51,868 nucleotides of DNA, taken from the NCBI GenBank assembly GCA_031274715.1, contig JAISPT010000058.1, forward strand, positions 1-51,868, given 5' to 3'. Shown here in pieces: positions 7,104 to 15,442 of this stretch. Every line of letters begins with the position of its first letter. Within the stretch, counting starts at the first letter, position 1. The DNA comes from Azonexus sp. GTDB lineage: Bacteria; Pseudomonadota; Gammaproteobacteria; Burkholderiales; Rhodocyclaceae. Below the pieces are notes generated by a model. That model was not told the DNA's origin and did no database searches. It saw nothing but the letters and a program-made list of their open reading frames with translations. Both the position numbers and the translations under genes were made by a program.

Positions 7104-8783
7104 TCAGCCTTGCTGGTTGAGTTTGGCCTTGAGCAGGGCACCCAGGTTGGTCGTACCGGAAGCGGCGGCGGAAGACTCAGCAGACAGCTTCTGCATCGCC
7201 TCGTGCTGCTCGGCACTGTCCTTGGCCTTGATCGACAGGTTGATACCGCGGGTCTTGCGATCCACGTTGATGATCATGGCCTCGACCTCGTCGCCCACCT
7301 TGAGGTGCTGCGTCAGGTCATCGACACGATCACGGGAGAACTCGGAAGCACGCAGGTAACCTTCGTTCTCGCCATCCAGGGTGAGCACGGCGCCGCGGGC
7401 GTCGACCGACTTGACGGTGGCGCGCACGATGCTGTTCTTCTCGTGGGTGGCGATGAAGTTGGTGTACGGGTCGCCTTCCATCTGCTTGATGCCCAGCGAG
7501 ATGCGCTCCTTCTCGACGTCGATGCCGAGCACGACTGCCTCGACTTCGTCGCCCTTCTTGAAGTTGCGGATGGCTTCCTCACCGGTGGCGCTCCACGACA
7601 GGTCGGACAGGTGCACCAAGCCATCGATGCCACCGGGCAGGCCGATGAAGATGCCAAAGTCGGTGATCGACTTGATCGCGCCTCTGACTTTGTCGCCCTT
7701 CTTGTGGTTCATCGCGAAATCGTCCCACGGATTCGGCCGGCACTGCTTCATACCCAGCGAAATACGGCGGCGCTCCTCGTCGATCTCGAGGATCATGACT
7801 TCGACTTCGTCGCCCAGGGAAACGACCTTGGACGGATGGACGTTCTTGTTGGTCCAGTCCATTTCGGAAACGTGCACCAGGCCTTCGATACCCTGCTCGA
7901 TCTCGACGAAGGAACCGTAATCGGTCAGGTTGGTGACCTTGCCGAACAGGCGGGTACCGGCCGGATAGCGGCGGGCGATGCCGACCCACGGATCGTCGCC
8001 CAGTTGCTTCATGCCCAGCGAGACACGATTCTTCTCAGCGTCGAACTTGAGAATCTTGGCGGTCACTTCGTCGCCGACGTTCAGCACTTCGCTCGGGTGA
8101 CGGACGCGGCGCCAAGCCAGGTCGGTGATGTGCAGCAGGCCATCGATACCGCCCAGATCCACGAAAGCGCCGTAGTCGGTGATGTTCTTGACGATACCCT
8201 TGACGACGGTACCTTCCTTGAGATTCTCGAGCAGCTTTTCGCGATCCTTGTCGGCGGTGGCTTCGAGCACGGCACGGCGGGACATCACGACGTTGTTGCG
8301 CTTGCGGTCGAGCTTGATGACCTTGAACTCCATGGTCTTGCCCTCGTAGGGCGTGGTGTCCTTGACCGGGCGCATGTCGACCAGGGAACCCGGCAGGAAG
8401 GCGCGGACACCATTGGACATGACGGTCAGACCACCCTTGACCTTACCGGTAATGGTACCGGTGACCAGGGAGTTATTGTTCAGGGCTTCTTCCAGGAAGT
8501 TCCAGGCGGCGATGCGCTTGGCGCGGTCGCGCGAGAGGCGCGTGGCGCCGTAGCCGTCTTCCAGCATCTCGATGGCGACTTGCACGAAATCGCCGACCTT
8601 GACTTCAACTTCACCCTGATCGTTCAGGAATTCTTCGAGCGGAACATAGGATTCCGATTTCAGGCCGGCATTGACCACGACGAAATTGTGATCGATGGCC
8701 ACCACCTCGGCGGTGATGACTTCGCCTTGACGCATTTCCTGGCGAGCCAGGGATTCTTCAAAAAGTTGAGCAAAAGATTCCAT
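7104..8783 (-). CDS. rpsA: 30S ribosomal protein S1
   Basis: A 559-residue RNA-binding protein that recruits mRNA to the 30S subunit, especially messages with weak Shine-Dalgarno sites. It is built from six S1/OB-fold repeats. The last four carry the typical NxVSLGMKQ or RISLGxKQ strand ends, and each begins with a GTxVxGxVxxITDYGxFV-type strand. The length is almost that of E. coli S1 (557). The gene has no Shine-Dalgarno sequence; the bases before the ATG are pyrimidine-rich (CCCTCC). That is reminiscent of E. coli rpsA, whose translation is autoregulated by S1 through its leader. Confidence 0.97.
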   Translation of the reverse strand: MESFAQLFEESLARQEMRQGEVITAEVVAIDHNFVVVNAGLKSESYVPLEEFLNDQGEVEVKVGDFVQVAIEMLEDGYGATRLSRDRAKRIAAWNFLEEALNNNSLVTGTITGKVKGGLTVMSNGVRAFLPGSLVDMRPVKDTTPYEGKTMEFKVIKLDRKRNNVVMSRRAVLEATADKDREKLLENLKEGTVVKGIVKNITDYGAFVDLGGIDGLLHITDLAWRRVRHPSEVLNVGDEVTAKILKFDAEKNRVSLGMKQLGDDPWVGIARRYPAGTRLFGKVTNLTDYGSFVEIEQGIEGLVHVSEMDWTNKNVHPSKVVSLGDEVEVMILEIDEERRRISLGMKQCRPNPWDDFAMNHKKGDKVRGAIKSITDFGIFIGLPGGIDGLVHLSDLSWSATGEEAIRNFKKGDEVEAVVLGIDVEKERISLGIKQMEGDPYTNFIATHEKNSIVRATVKSVDARGAVLTLDGENEGYLRASEFSRDRVDDLTQHLKVGDEVEAMIINVDRKTRGINLSIKAKDSAEQHEAMQKLSAESSAAASGTTNLGALLKAKLNQQG

Positions 8784-8870
8784 TGATGGAGGGACTTTCT
8801 TGCCACGAATTGTGAAATCCGCAGCGGGTTGGAGTTGAACATACCGCCGCCCGGATGGGCGGCAGGGACC
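8784..8870 (-). promoter_or_regulatory. rpsA leader with hairpin and no Shine-Dalgarno, possible S1 autoregulation
   Basis: The 87-bp spacer between aroA-cmk and rpsA contains one strong hairpin (7-bp stem, 8846-8852 with 8857-8863, 4-base loop) and no purine-rich ribosome site before the rpsA ATG. E. coli rpsA is translated from a structured leader without a strong Shine-Dalgarno and is repressed by free S1. The same mode is plausible here but is inferred only from this similarity. No T-run follows the hairpin, so it is not an obvious terminator. Confidence 0.4.
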
Positions 8871-10802
8871 TTACAGCGCGGACTCCCGGCTCCAGCGCAA
8901 CACTTGGTCAACCGCCTCTTCAATGGTCAGCGACGTGGTGTCGAGCAGCTTGGCATCCGCCTCCTGCCTGAGGGGCGCCACACTACGCCCGGAATCACGG
9001 GCATCGCGTTGCTGCAAATCAAGCAGAAGGGCGGGGAGGTTAGCAGAGAAACCTTTTTCGATCAACTGCTTATAACGACGCTCGGCACGCGCCTCGGCCG
9101 TCGCGGTGAGAAACACTTTCAGCGGTGCCCGGGGGAAGACAACCGAGCCCATGTCGCGCCCATCGCCGACCAAGCCGGGTGCCGTATTGAAGGCCCGCTG
9201 GCGAAACAGCAGGGCGGCGCGCACAGCTGGCAGGGCGGCGACCTGCGAGGCGCCGGCGGATATTTCCTCGGTACGAATGGCGTCGCCGACCGGTACCCCT
9301 TGCAGGCAGACGTCATTCTCGGAAAACGTCACCTCAAGGCCGGTGGCGATCGCCGCCACCGCCGGCTCGTCGGCCCAATCAACGCCGGCGCGGCGGGCCG
9401 CCAGCGCGGTCAAGCGATACAGAGCACCGGAATCGAGATAAGCATAGCCCAGCGCCGCTGCCACGCGGGCGGCAACCGTTCCCTTGCCGGAAGCCGACGG
9501 ACCATCGATGGCGATCACCGGCGCCGCCCGAGTCACGGCGGCAAAACGGTCGAAATAATCGGGGAAGGTCTTGGCCACGCATTGCGGATCATTGATGCGC
9601 AGCGGCGTGCCGAAGGCGGCCAGCGAAAAGCACATCGCCATCCGGTGGTCGTCGTAGGTGTCGATGGCCGCTGGCCGCAGGATGGCCGGGGTGACGCGGA
9701 TAAAGTCCGCCCCCTCCTCCACCACAGCACCCAGCTTGCGCAACTCGGTCGCCATCGCCGCGATGCGGTCGGTTTCCTTGACCCGCCAGCTGGCGATATT
9801 GCGCAGCATGGTCGTGCCCTTGGCGAACAAGGCCGCAGTGGCCAGCGTCATCGCCGCATCGGGAATATGGTTGCAGTCGAGATCGACGGCCACTAGGTCG
9901 CCGACCGGCGCCCGCGCCGACATCCAGTTCGGCCCCGTCTCGATCCGCGCGCCCATCTGCGCCAGCGCCTCGGCGAACTTCACGTCACCCTGGATCGAGT
10001 CGCCACCAACCCCCTCGACCCGTACCGGTCCGCCGCCGATGGCGCCCAACGCCAGGAAATAGGAAGCTGACGAGGCATCGCCCTCGACATAAACGGTACC
10101 CGGCGAACGATAGCGGCTGCCGGCCGGCACCGTGAAGCGCTGCCAGCCCTCGCGTTGCACGACGACGCCGAAACGGGCCATGGTCGCCAGCGTAATCTCG
10201 ATATAGGGCTTGGAAATCAGTTCACCAACCACCTCGACGGTCGCCACCTCACCGGTCAGCGGCAAAGCCATCAGCAAGCCGGTTAGAAACTGGCTGGAAA
10301 CGTCGCCGCGCACCCGCAGCACGCCGCCCGAGTGAATACTGCCCGGCCTCAGGTGCAGCGGCGGATAACCCTCGTTGCCGAGGTAGGCGATATCAGCGCC
10401 AAGCTGGCGCAAGCCATCGACCAGATCGCCGATCGGCCGCTCGTGCATGCGCGCCACGCCCTTCAGCACATAATCGCCACCAGCCAGCGCCAGCGCCGCA
10501 GTCATCGGGCGAAAGGCTGTACCAGCATTGCCGAGAAACAGTTCCGCCTGACGCACCGGAATACGCCCGGCACAACCGCTGATTCGCCAGTTTTCGCCCC
10601 CTAGGTGGGCGACACCGATGCCAAGTGCCCTAAGCGCCTCCAACATGCGCTCAGTATCGTCGGAGGCCAGCAAATCGCACACCTCCGTTTCGCCCTCGGC
10701 CAAGGCAGCCAGCAGCAGGACGCGGTTGGAAATGCTTTTCGAACCCGGCAGACGGACGATTCCGGCGGCGGACAACAACTGGGGCAGGTCGAGGAATTCC
10801 AT
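8871..10802 (-). CDS. aroA-cmk: Fused EPSP synthase and cytidylate kinase (AroA-Cmk)
   Basis: A 643-residue bifunctional protein. Residues 1 to about 422 are 3-phosphoshikimate 1-carboxyvinyltransferase (class I motifs LPGSKSISNR with Lys22, GNAGTAFRPM at 91-100, Asp315 and Glu343 of the active site). It joins shikimate-3-phosphate and PEP for aromatic amino acid synthesis. Residues from about 428 to 643 are CMP/dCMP kinase with the P-loop GPSASGKGT at 434-442, an LDSGALYR segment and the arginine-rich lid. The two are usually adjacent separate genes; here there is no stop or start between them. Such fusions are known in Betaproteobacteria. The usual upstream neighbour tyrA is 36 kb away because of the polysaccharide genes. 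Only a weak ribosome site (AAGA) precedes the ATG. Confidence 0.95.
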   Translation of the reverse strand: MEFLDLPQLLSAAGIVRLPGSKSISNRVLLLAALAEGETEVCDLLASDDTERMLEALRALGIGVAHLGGENWRISGCAGRIPVRQAELFLGNAGTAFRPMTAALALAGGDYVLKGVARMHERPIGDLVDGLRQLGADIAYLGNEGYPPLHLRPGSIHSGGVLRVRGDVSSQFLTGLLMALPLTGEVATVEVVGELISKPYIEITLATMARFGVVVQREGWQRFTVPAGSRYRSPGTVYVEGDASSASYFLALGAIGGGPVRVEGVGGDSIQGDVKFAEALAQMGARIETGPNWMSARAPVGDLVAVDLDCNHIPDAAMTLATAALFAKGTTMLRNIASWRVKETDRIAAMATELRKLGAVVEEGADFIRVTPAILRPAAIDTYDDHRMAMCFSLAAFGTPLRINDPQCVAKTFPDYFDRFAAVTRAAPVIAIDGPSASGKGTVAARVAAALGYAYLDSGALYRLTALAARRAGVDWADEPAVAAIATGLEVTFSENDVCLQGVPVGDAIRTEEISAGASQVAALPAVRAALLFRQRAFNTAPGLVGDGRDMGSVVFPRAPLKVFLTATAEARAERRYKQLIEKGFSANLPALLLDLQQRDARDSGRSVAPLRQEADAKLLDTTSLTIEEAVDQVLRWSRESAL

Positions 10803-10846
10803 GATCTTGGCGGAGCAGAAAATTGTTCAGTCTACCCGCCCCGGGG

Positions 10847-10869
10847 AAAAGGCCGAAGCGCTTCTTCGG
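10847..10869 (-). terminator. Candidate terminator at the end of the polysaccharide operon
   Basis: Just after the last polysaccharide gene (stop at 10873) the minus strand forms a 6-bp stem (CCGAAG with CTTCGG, 10864-10869 and 10853-10858, 5-base loop), followed by CC and TTTT (10850-10847). It is a moderate intrinsic terminator and would separate the polysaccharide genes from aroA-cmk. No strong promoter was recognised in the 40 bp before aroA. Confidence 0.5.
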
Positions 10870-10872
10870 TAC

Positions 10873-12714
10873 TCAGCTGGTCGGCTTCGAAATATATTCC
10901 GGAACAAAGCGGCGCAAGCCCTGCCTGACCTCCTCGCCGGGACGCACACCGGCGTTCAGCCAAGCGAGTAGTTCGGCATATTCGTCGGTCGCCAGCGCAT
11001 CGGACAGGCGAGCGATGCGCAGCTTGGGATGCGGGGTCGGCAAAGTCGCTTCATCGTCGGCCAGCAGCTCTTCGTAGAGTTTTTCGCCCGGCCGCAAGCC
11101 GGTAAATTCGATGTGGATTTCCTCGTCGCTGAAACCGGACAAGCAGATCATGTCGCGTGCCAAATCGATGATTTTGACCGGCTCGCCCATGTCGAGCACA
11201 AAAATCTCGCTCCCCTGCCCCATGCAACCGGCCTGCAGGACGAGTTGAGCGGCCTCGGGAATGGTCATGAAGTAGCGGGTGATCTCCGGATGGGTGACAG
11301 TCACCGGCCCGCCCTTGGCGATCTGCTCGCGAAACTTCGGAATTACGCTGCCATTGCTGCCCAGCACATTGCCGAAGCGAACCGTGACGAACTTCGTCTC
11401 GCCATCGGCATGGACAGCGCGACAGAGGCGCTCGGCTAAGCGCTTGGTCGCTCCCATCACATTGGTCGGGTTGACTGCCTTGTCGGTCGAAATCAGGACA
11501 AATTTTTCCACCCCGGCCTTCTGCGCCGCCCGGGCCATGGTCAAGGTACCCAACACATTAGTCCGCACCGCCTGCCAGGCATTGACATCCTCCATCAGTG
11601 GCACGTGCTTGTAAGCGGCAGCGTGGAATACAACCGCCGGCTGCTCGGCGGCAAAAATTTCGGCTACCCGCTCAACGTCACGGACATCTGCCGCCCAGCA
11701 CTGACGGGCCAGCCCGGGCAACTTGTCGCGCAACTCCTCGTCGATGGTGTACAGCGCGAATTCTGAGGAATCCAACAGCACCAGGCGCGCCGGCTCGAAA
11801 CGCGCGATCTGCCGGCACAATTCTGAGCCGATCGAACCACCGGCCCCGCTGACCAGCACGACGCGCCCACGCAGGAGTCCGGACAAACCTTCGTCATCAA
11901 GCTTGACGGCTTCCCGGCCCAGCAGATCTTCCAGTTCCACCTTGCGGATGTTGGAGACCGCCAGCCGACCAGAGAGCAAGTCATCGTAGGAAGGCACGGT
12001 CATCACCGTCAACCCTGCCGCTGCCGCCAGTTCGGCAACCCGCCGGCGCTTGCCGGGACGGGCACCAGGCATGGCGATGATGGCGTGCTGGGCACCGAGG
12101 CTGGGCGCCACCTTACTGATCGAATCGATCGGATGAATGATCGGCAATCCACGCAGGCGACGCCCTTTCTTGCCAGAGCTGTCATCCATGATGGCCACGG
12201 GATACCATTGGCCGCAGCGATGAATCTCTCGTAACAGGGAATCGGCTGCCTCGCCAGCTCCCAGAATGATCACCGGGCTACCCCGCAACTTGGTCGGCCC
12301 GTACAGACGATGCTCCTTCCAGCTCCGGTAGGCAAAGCGACTCCCTCCCATGATCACGGCCAGCAGTATCGGATGCAGCACTAGCACGGATCGAGGAATA
12401 TTCGGTATGGTGAAGAGAACGATAATCGCCGTTGCCATCAGGGTTCCAACCCCAATCGCCGCAACAAGATGATGCAAATCAGATATGCTGGCAAACCGCC
12501 ACAGGCCACGATAGAGACCAAACAAGTAAAACAACCCGGCAAATAGCGGAAGCAGCCAGATCCATGACGAACGGGCTACCAGCTCATACTCGGCAGGAAC
12601 ATCAAAATTGAAGCGCAGCCAGAAAGCAAGCATCCAGGCCAACGCCACTGCCAGCACATCATGCAAAAATGCAGCGAGTATGCGTGGATTGGAGAGTAGA
12701 AGCGTTCTTTTCAT
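10873..12714 (-). CDS. wbpM: Membrane-bound UDP-GlcNAc 4,6-dehydratase, WbpM/PglF type
   Basis: A 613-residue large-form nucleotide-sugar 4,6-dehydratase that should convert UDP-GlcNAc to the 4-keto-6-deoxy sugar, the precursor of QuiNAc, FucNAc and related sugars. The N-terminal third has four hydrophobic helices (about 10-125), then a Rossmann-like CoA-binding domain with LGAGEAAD, then the catalytic SDR domain with SGAGGSIGSE and STDKAVNPTNVMGATK. The Tyr of the usual YxxxK is Met, as in WbpM-type enzymes. Three starts are possible: GTG 12759 and ATG 12738 give short non-family extensions, so ATG 12714 (MKRTLLLSNPRIL) is preferred. It is the last gene of the cluster and follows the initiating transferase and a 4-reductase-like gene, as in other QuiNAc modules. 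Confidence 0.88.
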   Translation of the reverse strand: MKRTLLLSNPRILAAFLHDVLAVALAWMLAFWLRFNFDVPAEYELVARSSWIWLLPLFAGLFYLFGLYRGLWRFASISDLHHLVAAIGVGTLMATAIIVLFTIPNIPRSVLVLHPILLAVIMGGSRFAYRSWKEHRLYGPTKLRGSPVIILGAGEAADSLLREIHRCGQWYPVAIMDDSSGKKGRRLRGLPIIHPIDSISKVAPSLGAQHAIIAMPGARPGKRRRVAELAAAAGLTVMTVPSYDDLLSGRLAVSNIRKVELEDLLGREAVKLDDEGLSGLLRGRVVLVSGAGGSIGSELCRQIARFEPARLVLLDSSEFALYTIDEELRDKLPGLARQCWAADVRDVERVAEIFAAEQPAVVFHAAAYKHVPLMEDVNAWQAVRTNVLGTLTMARAAQKAGVEKFVLISTDKAVNPTNVMGATKRLAERLCRAVHADGETKFVTVRFGNVLGSNGSVIPKFREQIAKGGPVTVTHPEITRYFMTIPEAAQLVLQAGCMGQGSEIFVLDMGEPVKIIDLARDMICLSGFSDEEIHIEFTGLRPGEKLYEELLADDEATLPTPHPKLRIARLSDALATDEYAELLAWLNAGVRPGEEVRQGLRRFVPEYISKPTS

Positions 12715-12745
12715 TGTCTTGTGACGTATGAGGGGCATCCCGGCA

Positions 12746-13306
12746 TCAGTGCGAGACACCTTCGCGACGAATGACCTTCATCGCAGTCAGCCAAAGAATA
12801 TACACGTCGAAGGCGAACGAGCGACGTCGAAGATAGGCGGCGTCAAGCTCCACCTTTTGCGGAATGGGCAATTCATCCCGACCATTGACCTGGGCCCAGC
12901 CCGTCAAGCCCGGCAACAGCCGATCGACTCCCGCCTCTGTGCGCAACGCGATCAAATCGTCCTGATTGAACAGGGCTGGGCGCGGACCGACAAAACTCAT
13001 GTCCCCCTTGAGAATGCTCCACAACTGCGGCAGTTCATCGAGACTGGATTTGCGCAGGAACGAGCCGATTGGCGTCAACCAGGCTTCCGGATTCTGCAAG
13101 AGATGCGTGGCAACAGCCGGCGTATCGATCCGCATGCTGCGAAATTTGGGCATTTTAAACAGCCGGTTAAGCCGCCCGACCCGATCGGACCAATACAATA
13201 CCGGCCCGGGTGAGGTCAGACGCACAGCCAATGCCACCAGCAACCAGGGCAACCCAAGCACCAGCATGGCCAACAAGGCGAGGGACACATCGAAAACGCG
13301 TTTCAT
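12746..13306 (-). CDS. Initiating sugar-1-phosphate transferase, PglC/WreU type
   Basis: A 186-residue monotopic phosphoglycosyl transferase that moves a sugar phosphate from a UDP-sugar to undecaprenyl phosphate, the first committed step of repeat-unit assembly at the inner membrane. It has one N-terminal re-entrant hydrophobic segment (about 4-28), then the motifs KFRSM, the catalytic DE pair in SLDELPQLW, GPRP, and PGLTGWAQVNGR. It is the short form without the WbaP N-terminal half. The ATG at 13306 is fixed by a 4-bp ATGA overlap with the upstream reductase gene; the longer frame would run into that gene. Position between the WbpV/WreQ-like and WbpM-like genes suggests that QuiNAc, or its 4-keto form as in Rhizobium etli, is transferred. 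It is the only initiating enzyme seen in the window. Confidence 0.9.
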   Translation of the reverse strand: MKRVFDVSLALLAMLVLGLPWLLVALAVRLTSPGPVLYWSDRVGRLNRLFKMPKFRSMRIDTPAVATHLLQNPEAWLTPIGSFLRKSSLDELPQLWSILKGDMSFVGPRPALFNQDDLIALRTEAGVDRLLPGLTGWAQVNGRDELPIPQKVELDAAYLRRRSFAFDVYILWLTAMKVIRREGVSH

Positions 13307-14307
13307 TTCCCCAGCATCTCCCGCAAGCCATCGGCAAGGCGGACCGTCGGCCGCCACCCAATTTCACTGCTGATTCGCGAGCCGTCATAACAAGCCGACC
13401 CCAGGAGGCGCTGCAATACTTCACCATTGAGTGGCAAGTGCCGTCCGAGAATCCGCCCCAAGCCATCCCCGACCGAAGCCGCTAGTTGCATCACGCCCCG
13501 TGGGCATTCCCAATGACGGGGCGGCAGGCCGGACGCGGCTCGCAACGCATCGAACAGTTGCCGCCCCGACGGAGCCTCCGGACCGCAAACGATGTAGGTT
13601 CGGCCCGCCGCACACGGATCGGCCGCTACCGCCAGAATGGCGGCGACCACATCATCAACATGGACCAGCGAGCGCCGGTTGCCGGTTTCAGGCAGGGGAG
13701 GAAACAGCCCCCGACCGACCAGCCGCCCCATCCGCTCTAGGTTACCGCGCCCGCCGGCACCATAAACCATGCTCAGGCGCAGATTGACAACATGCATGCG
13801 GTAGCGCTCAGCCGCCACCAGCACAGCCGTTTCGGCAGCACGTTTGGCCTGACCATAGTCACTCTCTGGCTCGCCGAGAAAATCTTCGTCGGCACAAACC
13901 TCACCCGGTTCGGCCATGGCCTTGATACTCGACAGAAAGACAAAGCGGCGTACCCCGGCGCGGCCAGCGGCTTCGACCAAGTTGCGTGTGCCTTCATAAT
14001 TGACCTGCCAGTGCTGGCGCGCTTCGTCATCGGAACGTGCGGCAAAAGCATGGGCATAGCCGGCGCAGTGGATCACGCAGTCAATACCAGCACAGGCCGC
14101 ATCCAGCGCGGGCACGTCAGCCAAATTGCCTTGCGCAACTTGTACGACTTGCGGACTGCAGCCGTGGCGCAGCAGTACACGACAGGCATCGCCACGCCGG
14201 GTCAGCGCGGCCAGCACCCGATTCCCGACAAAGCCAGTACTACCGGTAATCAGATATCGGGCGGCAGCACCATCACAGCGCGCCGCTGGAAATAGGTCTT
14301 CCGCCAT
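13303..14307 (-). CDS. NAD-dependent epimerase/reductase, WbpV/WreQ-like
   Basis: A 334-residue extended SDR protein. The NAD loop is GSTGFVG near 22-28 after a short N-terminal extension, and the catalytic Tyr-x3-Lys is in DYGQAK. Family members next to a WbpM-type dehydratase act as 4-reductases that turn UDP-2-acetamido-2,6-dideoxy-D-xylo-4-hexulose, or its lipid-linked form, into the D-QuiNAc derivative; others are 4-epimerases. The gene overlaps the initiating transferase by ATGA and starts 8 bp after the WecB-like gene. In Pseudomonas O-antigen clusters a homologue (WbpV/WbjF) occupies the same relative place. The exact product cannot be decided from sequence alone. Confidence 0.75.
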   Translation of the reverse strand: MAEDLFPAARCDGAAARYLITGSTGFVGNRVLAALTRRGDACRVLLRHGCSPQVVQVAQGNLADVPALDAACAGIDCVIHCAGYAHAFAARSDDEARQHWQVNYEGTRNLVEAAGRAGVRRFVFLSSIKAMAEPGEVCADEDFLGEPESDYGQAKRAAETAVLVAAERYRMHVVNLRLSMVYGAGGRGNLERMGRLVGRGLFPPLPETGNRRSLVHVDDVVAAILAVAADPCAAGRTYIVCGPEAPSGRQLFDALRAASGLPPRHWECPRGVMQLAASVGDGLGRILGRHLPLNGEVLQRLLGSACYDGSRISSEIGWRPTVRLADGLREMLGK

Positions 14308-14314
14308 ATTCGGA

Positions 14315-15442
14315 TCAGAATTTGCGCCAGACCGTCCGGTTAATGTAGTCCGTATAGCTCAGAACGACCCGCACCACCTGCTTGGACACCTGCCCAGCCT
14401 GATAGTCCGGCACTACCGGTATCACCCGTCGCGTACGGTCGTGCTGGGAAACGACAACCTTGACCGCGTCGAGCACCATCTGGCGCTTCAGGCCACTCAT
14501 GATCAACACGCCCTCATCCATGCCTTCCGGGCGCTCGTGGGCATTGCGCAGGGTGATCGCCGGCAGGTTCAACAGCGATGCCTCTTCGGTGATCGTGCCG
14601 CTGTCCGACAGAACGCAAAAGGCCGACATCTGCAGCTTTATGTAGTCGAGCAGACCGAAAGGCTTGACGAAGCGGATCAGCGGATGCGCCAGCGACTCGC
14701 CCAGCGCTTCCAGCCGCTTGCGCGTACGCGGGTGCGTCGAGACGATGATCGGCAGACGGTATTCATCGGCCAACGCACGCAAGGTGTCAAGCAGGTCGCG
14801 TAGATTCTCCGACGTGTCGACATTCTCTTCGCGATGGGTGCTGACAATGAAAAAACGACCTTCTTCCAGTCTCTCGCGGGCCAGCACATCGGACTGCTCA
14901 ATACGTGGCCTGTAGTAGTCAAGCACCTCTTCCATGTGCGAGCCGGTCTTGATGATGGTTTCCGGTCGAATTCCCTCGGCGATCAAATAGCGTCGCGCAT
15001 GCTCGGTAAGCACCATGTTGATATCGCTCAAGTGGTCGAGTACCTTGCGATTCAATTCCTCCGGCACACGCTGGTCGAAGCAGCGGTTACCCGCCTCCAT
15101 GTGGAACACGGGTATCCTGCGCCGCTTGGCCGGAATAACCGCCAGACAGGTATTGGTATCGCCGTACAGCAACAGCGCGTCTGGCTTCTCGCTTTCGAAC
15201 ACCTGGTCGACCTTGGCGATGATCTCGGCAATCGTCTGTGCTGCCGTCTCACCGGCCGCACCGAGAAAATGATCCGGCTTGCGGATTTCGAGTTCGTCGA
15301 AGAACACCTGATTCAACTCGTAATCATAGTTCTGCCCGGAATGCACCAGCACGTGATCAATCTGCTGATCGAGCTCGGCGATCACCCGACTCATCTTGAT
15401 GAGTTCCGGTCGGGTGCCAACCAGTGTCATCACCTTAAGCAC
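14315..15442 (-). CDS. wbjD: UDP-sugar 2-epimerase of the WbjD/FnlC/WbvD type (non-hydrolysing)
   Basis: A 375-residue member of the UDP-GlcNAc 2-epimerase fold (VGTRPELIK near the N-terminus, HSGQNYD, YGDTNTCLAV, HMEAGNRCFD, VSTHREEN, DSGTITEEA). In the three-gene pathway next to a WbjB-type dehydratase it inverts C2 of the UDP-2-acetamido-2,6-dideoxy-L-hexose. The NRCFDQRVPEE stretch differs from the usual WecB GLRSxxMPEE, as in this subfamily. The start is a GTG at 15442: AGGAG lies 7 bases upstream and the protein then begins MLKVMTLVGTRPELIK. The ATG options at 15466 and 15430 lack such a site. It overlaps the dehydratase gene by 8 bp. Confidence 0.85.
   Translation of the reverse strand: MLKVMTLVGTRPELIKMSRVIAELDQQIDHVLVHSGQNYDYELNQVFFDELEIRKPDHFLGAAGETAAQTIAEIIAKVDQVFESEKPDALLLYGDTNTCLAVIPAKRRRIPVFHMEAGNRCFDQRVPEELNRKVLDHLSDINMVLTEHARRYLIAEGIRPETIIKTGSHMEEVLDYYRPRIEQSDVLARERLEEGRFFIVSTHREENVDTSENLRDLLDTLRALADEYRLPIIVSTHPRTRKRLEALGESLAHPLIRFVKPFGLLDYIKLQMSAFCVLSDSGTITEEASLLNLPAITLRNAHERPEGMDEGVLIMSGLKRQMVLDAVKVVVSQHDRTRRVIPVVPDYQAGQVSKQVVRVVLSYTDYINRTVWRKF

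Noticed and set aside
6747..8786. 679-residue plus-strand reading frame opposite rpsA and ihfB
   Set aside because: It mirrors the six S1 repeats of rpsA in antisense, which gives a false repetitive look. No ribosome site or family match.
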